DNA from: Dichetophora obliterata
Lineage: Eukaryota > Arthropoda > Insecta > Diptera > Sciomyzidae
NCBI GenBank assembly: GCA_963920525.1
Contig: OY986436.1
Span: 25,729,818-25,793,817 of the forward strand
DNA: 64,000 bases
Direction: 5' to 3'
Shown here in pieces: positions 56,409 to 64,000 of this stretch. Numbering within the stretch: the stretch's first letter is position 1; the number at the start of each line of letters is the position of its first letter. The notes below the pieces were generated by a model. That model made no database searches and was not told the origin of the DNA. It was given only the letters and a program-made list of their open reading frames with translations. The position numbers and the translations under genes are program-made.

Positions 56409-57482
56409 TCAGCTGCTACTGCTCTTACCAGTCAAATACTCAATGGAGAATGGCTTTGGTTGTCTTGTAGGCACCACAGGAGTCCTCGGTTTTATTAATG
56501 AACTCTTCAGCGGCCTTAAACTCGGACTACCCATAACACCGCCGGCATTCACGGCAGCCAACTTCACTGTCAAAGCATTCAAGTAGGCAGTGGCTCGCAT
56601 TGAAGCCTCAACAATCTCTAAATGCTGTTTGGAGAACTCTTTGTACTGCTCTTCAACGGCAACGTTTTCGAGCTTCTTAAGTCGTCGACTCATGCGACAG
56701 GCGATCGTGTTTTTATTGCGGCGTTCTTGATCCTTGTGCGTTCGCTCCTTCTTGGGAAACTTACGAACCATATTACCGTGATATTTGCAAATGTTGTGCA
56801 TGGTTTCATCACTGATTTTAGGCACGATGACTGCAGTGAGTGGAGCGGGTTTTGGTGCTGGAATGGTTGCAGCTACTGCGGCCAGTACGGAAAGAGGTGT
56901 AGAAGTATAGCGCGGAAAGACTCTTGAGTGATGAATTGATGTGGATGCTACTGAGAAGGCGTCATCTTCGATCTTATGGGGCGTCATAGATAAACCGCTA
57001 TCATTGGACTCTAAGAGTTGATTATATCTGCGTTTGAGCGGTGTTGTGGCTGCGGCCACAGTAGCTAAGACTGACAGTGGCGTTGAAGTGTAACGTGGTG
57101 GGGCAGGTGTAAATCGCTCATCGTCACCATCATCATTTTGTTGTGTTGTCATCAAAAAACCACTATCGTTGGTTTCCTCCTTAAGAAGACGTCTACGCTT
57201 GAGCGCTGGTTGTTGTTGTGATGCTGCAGCTGTTGAGGATGTAGTCCAATTTCTCTTACTGCGACCAGGTTGAAAGTTGTTGTAATCGGAAAAGATGCTC
57301 AGCGGTGTATCGCTGTTTCTTGTCGAAATCTCATAAGTAAAATTTTTCACCATTGAATTTGATGAAGATTCTGTTGATGAGTTGGAGTCATTGCAAATTC
57401 GTTTACTTCGAACATCAAATTTCTTATGCTTATAGTCAAAGACTTCAAGCACTTCTGGCTCATGTTTTATAACGAGATCCAT
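56409..57482 (-). CDS. bZIP transcription factor 2, 357 aa, intronless
   Basis: The ATG at 57480-57482 gives 357 residues. The N-terminal two thirds are Ser/Thr/Ala-rich with an internal duplication: NDSG(F/L).MT, an acidic patch and RYTSTPLSVLA occur at about 106-140 and 160-201. The basic region is at about 245-272 (KERTHKDQERRNKNTIACRM then SRRLKK), with the N-x-x-A-C-R core closer to canonical bZIP than in gene 1. A helix to about 310 (EEQYKEFSKQHLEIVEASMR, AYLNALTVKLAA) aligns position by position with gene 1. The C-terminal tail is Pro/Lys-rich. Gene 2 is probably an early zygotic, DNA-binding regulator. It faces gene 1 across about 46 kb of mobile DNA. No disruption was seen. Confidence 0.88.
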   Translation of the reverse strand: MDLVIKHEPEVLEVFDYKHKKFDVRSKRICNDSNSSTESSSNSMVKNFTYEISTRNSDTPLSIFSDYNNFQPGRSKRNWTTSSTAAASQQQPALKRRRLLKEETNDSGFLMTTQQNDDGDDERFTPAPPRYTSTPLSVLATVAAATTPLKRRYNQLLESNDSGLSMTPHKIEDDAFSVASTSIHHSRVFPRYTSTPLSVLAAVAATIPAPKPAPLTAVIVPKISDETMHNICKYHGNMVRKFPKKERTHKDQERRNKNTIACRMSRRLKKLENVAVEEQYKEFSKQHLEIVEASMRATAYLNALTVKLAAVNAGGVMGSPSLRPLKSSLIKPRTPVVPTRQPKPFSIEYLTGKSSSS

Positions 57483-57591
57483 TGGGTAGAATGTAAACTA
57501 TTTTTTGAAAATTGCTGCTCTCGCTTGCTGCTGCTGCGTTGTCTCTGCGCTAAATGATATCTTTCACCATGATGACGGATACTTTTATAGC

Positions 57592-57599
57592 AGCTTAAT
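57592..57599 (-). promoter_or_regulatory. TATA box of bZIP gene 2
   Basis: The minus strand reads TATAAAAG, 110 bp upstream of the ATG. This puts transcription start at about 57566-57573 (near TCATCA) and leaves a 5' UTR of about 85-90 nt. Confidence 0.7.
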
Positions 57600-57860
57600 T
57601 TTCAGTGATCGTCACCGACACACTTATCAATCCGAAATTTTCTTTTCATTGATTTATTATCTTGTTTTTGTACAAATTTCTCAACTCAAGGCTTGTTAAT
57701 ACTTTGCCCAAATATCTTTGCTATTATTCGCAAAAGTGTAAACAACATCATAAAAACGATCGACCGCAGTGATCGGAACTAATCACTTTGTTTATCAGCG
57801 AATATGGGCGCCTGCGCATAGTTTTGTTTCGAATTGAGTCATGATCGAACGCATCGTATG

Positions 57861-58399
57861 CAGGTAGGGATTTCCTCAACATGTTCTAAAATTTGTGCGT
57901 GTGTCAACAACGTTTGCCTTCAGCTAAGCTGTTTGTTTTGTGCATCGCCGGCTTTGTGGTTCAAATCCATGCTTAGTTGTTTTGTTATCAGCTCTGAGTT
58001 TGTCATGAGCATAGATCATGCTGTGTGAGTTGTTAAGTTTTTCTTATAGTAGCTAGTTGTTATTATTTTTTGCATTTCTGGCGCGATCACTGTACCTATG
58101 TCTTTGTCAGTCCTGAGAAAATTTGATGTTTTCCATGTGTTGATTCAACAATTTTTGTTTTTATCAACTTTGGTTTGCATCTTATTGAGATGATCGTGCT
58201 GTACCAGATTGTTTTTATTTTCACTTTGGGTTACTTTATAATTTCTGAAGAAATACTTGTTTGTTGTTTTTACATCCTCTTAATTTTTTGATTATTTTTT
58301 AGGTTTGATTTCTGAGAATTTAGCTATCTATTTATGCAAGCCTATGCATATGGTAAGATTATGATAAATAATAATTTTACTAGCCATTTGAGATACCTG
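57861..58399. promoter_or_regulatory. TAGteam (Zelda-type) sites upstream of bZIP gene 2
   Basis: CAGGTAG is at 57861-57867 (plus strand), about 290 bp upstream of the predicted start. TAGGTAC (minus) is at about 58092-58098 and CAGGTAT (minus) at 58393-58399. The perfect heptamer is the same as at bZIP gene 1. Confidence 0.55.
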
Positions 58400-58431
58400 A
58401 AATTGAAAGTTATTTTTGGTATTTTTGACGT

Positions 58432-58815
58432 AGAATTACGTCTTACAGTGAGGTTTGTATGGGGGTCATTTTCACAAATTTTTTCAAAGTGATATTTGAC
58501 ACTTTGGGGTATACATACCTACAGCCTTTAATATTCATCGTACAAAGAAAAAAAAAATGCCAAAATATCAGTTTTATTGGGAATAAAACGAATATCTAAT
58601 AAAATAGCAAAACCTAAGGAGATGAAAAATTCATATATTCGTATGAGAAATGCACAAGCTGCTTAGCTGCAGTAGCTGCTTATGCTGTTTTTAAGGTTGT
58701 TGTTGTATGTGTGTTCGTTTGGTTCGTAATCATTTCGTTCCTTGTTGTGCTGCTTTTGTTGTTGTTGTTGTTATTTTTATTAATACATATGTATGTAAAA
58801 CATACATATATAAAT
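58432..58815. repeat. repeat block with (TTG)n, inverted copy of 52671-52985
   Basis: GACGTAGAATTACGTCTTAC, GGTTTGTATGG, CATATATTCGTATGAGAAAT, GCACAAGCTGCTT and a TTG-rich stretch (about 58756-58772) mirror 52671-52985. The two blocks enclose LINE copy C and bZIP gene 2. Confidence 0.75.
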
Positions 58816-59024
58816 ACACATCAGTTGCGTTCCTTTTTTTTCCCAGATAGCCAATTGGCTCGGTTGAACGGTGTGCACTTTTAAAATCACTGAAGCGGAC
58901 CGTTTCGTTGTCAGCAAACTATGCATTGTGTGTTTCATATAAGAGTACCCTTTATTGAGTTGTATATTAATGTTGATTTTTTATGATTTAAATACAAATT
59001 GTAAATATTTGATAGTTTAAATAA

Positions 59025-61170
59025 CACAGTGACACAAAATGAAGGTCATTATCTCGGGCGTGAACCAAACCAAACTGAAACGATAGTATTTGACATCAAT
59101 AACAAAAGTCCAAATCCCTTTTTGCTCCACTACGTCACAATTTTTTTTTACAGTGGTTTCAAATTTTAAATTTTCGGTCAAAAATTAAATTAAAAAATAG
59201 TAAAAATTATATGTAAAACTTAATTCAGGGTGCTTCTTGTCTTCAGAAGCCTAAACTAAAATTTCACGGGGAATATTTTTTTGGAACACTTTAACCCTCT
59301 AGCTCCTACCAATATGGGCCATTTTGACCTTTTTTTTGGAAAAGGTCCTAAAATTCAACTTTGGAGGGAGATCAAGGGTTAAAACCTTCCATAAAAATAT
59401 TTTCAAGAAAATTTCATTAGGGGTCACCCAAGACTTGTAACCTCTACGAGTTATAGGTTTCACATAAAAAACGAAATGAAAAAACCAATTTTTTTTTATG
59501 TTTTGTTATTTTTAATGTTATTTTTATATAGTGTCCATATCGTTTTCACTGTCATGGCATGAAATATTAGATACTTCAGAGAGATCTATATCAATTTCTT
59601 GAAATTCATCTTCAATCCCGCTTTTGTCACTTTCTTTATAGGTTGTTTTGGACCACCAACAAATTTCAGCCAGTATTGCATCTGGTGTTTTCTTTCCTCT
59701 ATATCTGTATTCTTTCCTCTTGCGATATGCGCTAACTTTAGTATTTGATGCCAACAAATTATGCGCATTTAAAAATGAAGCAAGTTCCTCCAATTTTCGT
59801 TGTGTTAATTGGAGTTTGGCTACTAATAAATCCAATTTTGCCTGTGTAATCAAAACAGGTGCACTAACTTCTGATGGGACAGGATTATAAACAGAATCTA
59901 CTTCCATTTCACTTACAATGGACAGGGCTTCATTATTTAAAAATTCATTTGGGCTAGGGCGTCTTGGAGGAATCTCTTCAGAATGCGGCAATGGAACTTG
60001 AGCACTGGGAACACTTTGATATTCAAATTTCGACATATTTTTTTTCTGTAATCCCCACACAGAATTCACGCACGCATAACAGTTCAAGGGATCATGTTCA
60101 ATTGGGTCAATCCAAACCATAGGAACACCGAATGGCATCGATCCACGTTTGTGATGTAACCATTCCAACAAGTAATTGTAGCATCTCTTGCAAACTGTTT
60201 GTGGCACCCATGGGACATCAGGAATAAATGTTTGATCAAAGTATTTTTCATATGCTATTATCAGTTCCTGACTGGAACGACCTCGACCGCGTCCTGATGG
60301 TGTGAACTGACCGCAGATATAACAAAATTTCTTTAAGTTTCCGCAGAACTCCATTGAAAATATAAATTTTTCGAAAAAAAGACCACGACACTTACACTTT
60401 CACTGTTTTAATCAAAGTACTCAATTCTTACTTATTTGAATTTCTAAGCTAAGCCACCTTAATATAACTAACAAAATTTTGGAAAATAACTTATAAAGTA
60501 TTACATATATTATTATAGCATAATACCATTACGCCGTACCGTTATAATAAATCAAATTTATTAATATACGAAGATATTAACCTTCCCAATACTGCACTAT
60601 GCATATTGGTAGGAGCTAGAGGGTTAAAGTGTTCCAAAATATTTCATGCCATGACAGTGAAAACGATATGGACACTATATAAAAATAACATTAAAAATAA
60701 CAAAACATAAAAAAAAATTGGTTTTTTCATTTCGTTTTTTATGTGAAACCTATAACTCGTAGAGGTTACAAGTCTTGGGTGACCCCTAATGAAATTTTCT
60801 TGAAAATATTTTTATGGAAGGTTTTAACCCTTGACCTCCCTCCAAAGTTGAATTTTAGGACCTTTTCCAAAAAAAGGTTCAAAATGGCCCATATTGGTAG
60901 GAGCTAGAGGGTTAAAGTGTTCCAAAAAAATATTCCCCGTGAAATTTTAGTTTAGGCTTCTGAAGACAAGAAGCACCCTGAATTAAGTTTTACATATAAT
61001 TTTTACTATTTTTTAATTTAATTTTTGACCGAAAATTTAAAATTTGAAACCACTGTAAAAAAAATTGTGACGTAGTGGAGCAAAAACAGATTTGGACTTT
61101 TGTTATTGATGTCAAATACTATCGTTTGAGTTTGGTTTGGTTCACGCCCTAAAATATGTGTTGCACTGTG
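59025..61170. mobile_element. 2146-bp long-TIR element carrying one gene
   Basis: Inverted arms at 59025-59568 and 60638-61170 (about 540 bp, high identity) begin CACAGTG. The flanks are TAA on both sides (59022-59024, 61171-61173). A sister repeat on the opposite strand at about 61415-61445 has the same flanking DNA without the element, where TAA reads TCA; this confirms the boundaries. The only gene is the zinc-binding protein at 59524-60354, whose last 14 or so codons lie inside the left arm and are therefore duplicated in the right arm. No transposase motif was seen. A 3-bp TAA duplication is compatible with PIF/Harbinger or another 3-bp superfamily. See also the 3.9 kb element at 26158-30027, which likewise has a CAC(A/G)GTG end and long arms. 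Confidence 0.85.
59524..60354 (-). CDS. zinc-binding protein of a long-TIR element, 276 aa
   Basis: The ATG at 60352-60354 starts MEFCGNLKKFCYICGQFTPS. Cysteine pairs lie at about 11/14 (CYIC), 55/58 (CKRC) and 92/95 (CYAC), with His87, pointing to two zinc sites in a treble-clef-like N-terminal domain. Between them is GSMPFGVPMVWIDP, a phrase I associate with a family of uncharacterised invertebrate proteins rather than a named domain. A helical segment LITQAKLDLLVAKLQLTQRK...LASFLNAHNLL follows at about 168-201, then a basic patch (YRKRKEYRYRGKK) and an acidic tail. The gene is intact although the element has no recognised transposase. It could be an accessory DNA-binding protein, a captured host gene or part of an unknown transposition system; its function is unknown. 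Confidence 0.75.
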   Translation of the reverse strand: MEFCGNLKKFCYICGQFTPSGRGRGRSSQELIIAYEKYFDQTFIPDVPWVPQTVCKRCYNYLLEWLHHKRGSMPFGVPMVWIDPIEHDPLNCYACVNSVWGLQKKNMSKFEYQSVPSAQVPLPHSEEIPPRRPSPNEFLNNEALSIVSEMEVDSVYNPVPSEVSAPVLITQAKLDLLVAKLQLTQRKLEELASFLNAHNLLASNTKVSAYRKRKEYRYRGKKTPDAILAEICWWSKTTYKESDKSGIEDEFQEIDIDLSEVSNISCHDSENDMDTI

Positions 61171-61204
61171 TAATTCTTGATTTTAAATACAAATTTTAGT
61201 TGAT

Positions 61205-61371
61205 TGAGTTTTAGGTCAGGTTAGAACAATTAATTGAGTTAACGAATTTTTTTCCAAAGAAAACAACAACATTTTCAATACGAAAAGGAAAACATCACTA
61301 GCTGATTAATTAGTTAGCTGATTGGATAACTAGTTAGAGCAATTAATTGTTCTAACCTGACCTAAAGCTCA
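61205..61371. mobile_element. 167-bp foldback MITE
   Basis: TTTAGGTCAGGTTAGAACAA then TTAATTG at the left is mirrored by CAATTAATTGTTCTAACCTG then ACCTAAAG at the right, with TGAG/CTCA at the ends. It lies in the same host repeat as the long-TIR element. Confidence 0.75.
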
Positions 61372-61373
61372 AT

Positions 61374-61765
61374 AAGCGATTTTAAACTATCAAACAACTA
61401 GAATTTGTATTTAAAATCAAGAATGATTTAAACTATCAAATATTTAGAATGTGTATTTAAATCATAGAAAATCAACATAATAAACAACAAGGACATATAG
61501 AAAATTTAAAGTTGTGTATTAATTTTATTTGTTGTTAAACAATTGTAACCTTTTCTTAAAATAGTTTTTGTTAAGTTGCAACAATAAACTACACAATAAA
61601 CGGCAACTCAACTGCACTACCTTGATTTCAATACAAGATTCAATGCATATTTCAGAGTTTTTAGGCGAACGGGTGAAAAAGAGAGGGGAAAAAAGACAAG
61701 GAAAACGACATATCAAGCGAATGACATAAATTTCAATTCGATTCTTGATAAGTATATAAAAGGCA
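61374..61765. repeat. host repeat holding the empty site; no gene
   Basis: The 61374-61480 part has GATTTTAAACTATCAAAC, ATTTGTATTTAAAATCAAG and GATTTAAACTATCAAATATT in inverted relation to the DNA flanking the long-TIR element (58975-59024 and 61171-61200). The rest has no gene; the ORF at 61525-61716 lacks features. Confidence 0.6.
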
Positions 61766-62528
61766 CAGTTTCGATAGTATCGTAAGTAAAGACGTAGAAT
61801 CCCTTTTTATATAGTAATAGAAAAAAATTCTGTTTTTTTTCAGTTATATTTTTCAAAACTATTTAAAAACATTTCATCTTCTAAATAAAAATTATTCAAA
61901 AAAGACACAGTTTCGATAGTATCGTAAGTACAGACGTAGAATTCCTTTTTCTACAGTAATAAAGAAAAATTCTGGTTTTTTTATTTATATTTTTCAAAAC
62001 TTTTTTAAAGCATTTCATCTTCTAAATAAAAATTATTTAAAAACGAATTTGTTGTTGTTGTTGCCTTCTTCAAACTTACTTGATCTAAAAAGCTCACAAT
62101 TAAACTCATGTTAAAATTTGTTTTATTTTATAAAAAGTTTTCGTTTGATATATATATTATATATGTTTATGCTCTTTACTACAGGAAAAATAAATAATTC
62201 AAATTTTTTCGATATTTATTACCATTCATTAAACATAACTTTGAATTACATTTACTTTTAACCAACATAAAAAATTAACAAATTCATCACTAAAAATATC
62301 AAACGAAATCTTTTTATAAAACAAAACAAATTTTTACATGAATTTAATTAGATCAAGTAAGTTTAAAGAAGAACAACAACAACAAATATGTTTTTGAATA
62401 ATTTTTATTTAAAAGATGAAATGTTTTAAAATAGTTTTGAAAGATATAAATAAAAAAACCAGAATTTTTCTCTATTACTATATAAAAAGGAATTCTACGG
62501 CTATACTTACGATACTTTCGAAACTATT
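61766..62528. mobile_element. foldback element with a tandemly repeated left arm
   Basis: CAGTTTCGATAGTATCGTAA, GTA, GACGTAGAAT, a T-run and TTTCATCTTCTAAATAAAAA occur twice in tandem on the left (61766-61905 and 61908-62045) and once inverted on the right (about 62390-62524). The inverted similarity continues inwards past a TTG/AAC repeat and ACTTACTTGATCTAA. A related fragment is at about 13622. Confidence 0.75.
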
Positions 62529-63468
62529 TTTTTTTCTTAGATTTGAGGCGCTCAAAAGCAAAGTGGTTCAATCCAAATACTGAAATAATCGAGAAAAATT
62601 TATTTGAAAGTGTTAATGAATTTTGCATCGCTTTAAGAGAACACGTCAAGGCTGAAAATGGGCGAAGATGGTGTATATCTATATATGATTCTAATACATT
62701 TTTAAACGGCATTAAAAATTTCTTATTTGTTGTTGTTATAAAAAAGTTATGTGGGCTGGACCACTTTGCCAAATGCAAGTTTTTTATTTTAATATAAAAA
62801 TGTTGGTTGGACGAATTTATTATTTTCATAACCTTATTTCTTAGCAATTATAATGTAACAAACAAAACACAAAACAATAATTTTTGTTGATTTAAATATA
62901 TTTATTTCCATTAAAGTAATTTTATTATTATTTATTGTAATGATTTATTACAAGATATCAATTAGATATATATATATTAGGGCGGGTTAATTTTTTTTGA
63001 TGAAGCGTATAGCAAAGACGTTATCTATAGGTGATTCTGAGAAATTTTGCTCAAGAGACCATAGCTCTAAGTCGGATTTGGAGCCCCCCAAAATATCGAA
63101 ATAGATATTTTTCCATATATACATAGAATAATTTAATTAAATTCGTCATAAAATCGGATAGAATTATAGTAGATTTCTTAATCTGGGCTTGTTTGAAAGG
63201 TATTTTTATCACCTTTCAGAATCTGTATTGATACCTGTAGAATAAGCCGTCAATGGCAGCATTGTTCAATTGAACAACTTTGTAACACTGAATAATGACG
63301 TTACTAAATAATGGCGTTTACCAACACTAAACGTTGCCAAGCTTGCTTTTCCTTGTTCCTTAATCGTTCATTGTGCAATGCGCACTCAGTTTGCCAAAAT
63401 ACTTAAATAAAAACTCGGTTATCACAATACCAATATTTTTTTTTTATTTTTAAATGTAGTGTGACGCA
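62529..63468. other. DNA without a recognised gene
   Basis: Overlapping ORFs on both strands at 62524-62847 have no domains. From about 62985 the sequence starts AGGGCGGGTTAATTTTTTTT, which looks like a transposon end, but no inverted partner was found inside the window. Confidence 0.4.
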
Positions 63469-63585
63469 ATGCAGTGCAGTGATAATATCAAAGTTATTAT
63501 AGACAATCAAGAACCATCAACATCGTCTGCGGTGTCTTCGCAAATGGAAGCAACAACATCAATGCCTACTAAATGTGACATTTTA
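63469..63585 (+). CDS. possible first exon of an unidentified gene
   Basis: The ATG at 63469 opens MQCSDNIKVIIDNQEPSTSS, then AVSSQMEATTSMPTKCDIL, a hydrophilic Ser-rich N-terminus. The frame later becomes AT-rich and non-coding in character. It may be an exon of the gene continuing at 63630, but no clear splice donor could be assigned. Confidence 0.3.
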
Positions 63586-63629
63586 AAATATTATTTTTTT
63601 TTAAGTATCGTGCTAAATTTTAAAACAAA

Positions 63630-64000
63630 ATGTTCTCGTATAAAACTTTTACTCCTCACGTAACAGATAAATTGATCCAAATTTGGTGTAAATTAAATAT
63701 TGAAATCATGAATAGAAAGAGTGTTTTCAAAAAAATTAACTAGTTTGCTTGATAAATACCAGAAACATGTACAATGTAGAAACAAAACAGATGAATTTAA
63801 AGCATTTGTTGATTCAATAAAGGAATTATTTTATATTGGCAAATGTAATTGCAAATTAAAAACAACAGAATGCTCGTGTGGATTGATACCAGAACATCTA
63901 AAAGAATTTATGATGGACCAGCATAATGATAGAAAATTCACAATACCTGAATATACGAAAGACGTTGAAGAAGTAGCTACAACAATACCAACACTTACAA
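63630..64000 (+). pseudogene. partial Cys-rich protein gene running off the edge
   Basis: An ATG at 63630 begins FSYKTFTPHVTDKLIQIWCK... and stops at 63741-63743. The next frame, shifted at an A-run (63729-63735), stays open to the window edge: LTSLLDKYQKHVQCRNKTDE, FKAFVDSIKELFYIGKCNC and TTECSCGLIPEHLKEFMM, then DQHNDRKFTI. The C-x-C...C-x-C cluster and the DQ+R-like motif recall uncharacterised, repetitive insect proteins often associated with mobile DNA. It is probably a pseudogene, or a gene with a sequencing error in the A-run. Function unknown. Confidence 0.5.

Noticed and set aside
62524..62847. 107-codon minus-strand ORF and 84-codon plus-strand ORF
   Set aside because: They mirror each other in AT-rich DNA, begin within a T-run or foldback end, and show no recognisable motif.
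1..64000. CRISPR arrays, bacterial operons or phage
   Set aside because: The arrays seen are eukaryotic minisatellites and inverted repeats; genes have TATA/Inr promoters and AATAAA signals and no ribosome-binding sites.

Overview
This is a eukaryotic, AT-rich window that looks like a higher fly (Diptera). The evidence is: two intronless bZIP genes with Drosophila-type core promoters and CAGGTAG-type early-zygotic enhancer sites; a DD41D (rosa-type) mariner, a group first described from a tephritid fly; a Ty3/gypsy element primed by tRNA-Lys; and CR1-like and RNase H-bearing non-LTR elements. A tephritid or related fly is plausible but not proven. No rRNA gene, true tRNA gene or CRISPR array was seen.

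Layout. 1-1.8 kb: broken 3' end of an RNase H-bearing LINE with a TAACC tail. 2.2-2.8 kb: tandem duplication. 3.8-8.3 kb: a dead piggyBac-like transposase split by a 3.9 kb insert holding hAT remnants and Helitron-like DNA. 9.8-10.85 kb: bZIP gene 1. 11-15 kb: MITEs, including a 1108-bp hAT-type element with a perfect 8-bp target duplication and another element nested in it. 15.8-19.2 kb: CR1-like LINE copy A. 19.9-23.4 kb: hAT remnants and a decayed DD41D mariner. 24.6-25.2 kb: a tandem repeat in which one unit carries a MITE and the other is its empty site. 26.16-30.03 kb: a 3.9 kb element with ~470-bp terminal inverted repeats, itself carrying several insertions. 30.3-36.9 kb: MITEs and satellites. 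37.2-38.7 kb: Helitron-like element with a minisatellite. 39-51.4 kb: CR1-like copy B, split by a young 8.9 kb Ty3/gypsy element (41111-50037). 51.4-53 kb: foldback elements. 53.5-55.8 kb: CR1-like copy C. 56.4-57.9 kb: bZIP gene 2, convergent with gene 1. 59.0-61.2 kb: a 2146-bp element with ~540-bp inverted repeats around one zinc-binding protein gene. 61.2-62.5 kb: foldbacks. 63.5-64 kb: the start of an unidentified gene running off the edge.

The probable host genes are the two bZIP paralogues, whose DNA-binding domains align along their whole length. Nearly everything between them is mobile DNA. The items most worth following up are the long-TIR element at 59025-61170 (TAA target duplication, an in-window empty site, a zinc-binding protein but no recognisable transposase), the gypsy element (RING-like cysteine pattern at the Gag N-terminus, U UUU UUA frameshift site before Pol, almost identical LTRs), and the shared early-zygotic promoter layout of the two bZIP genes.
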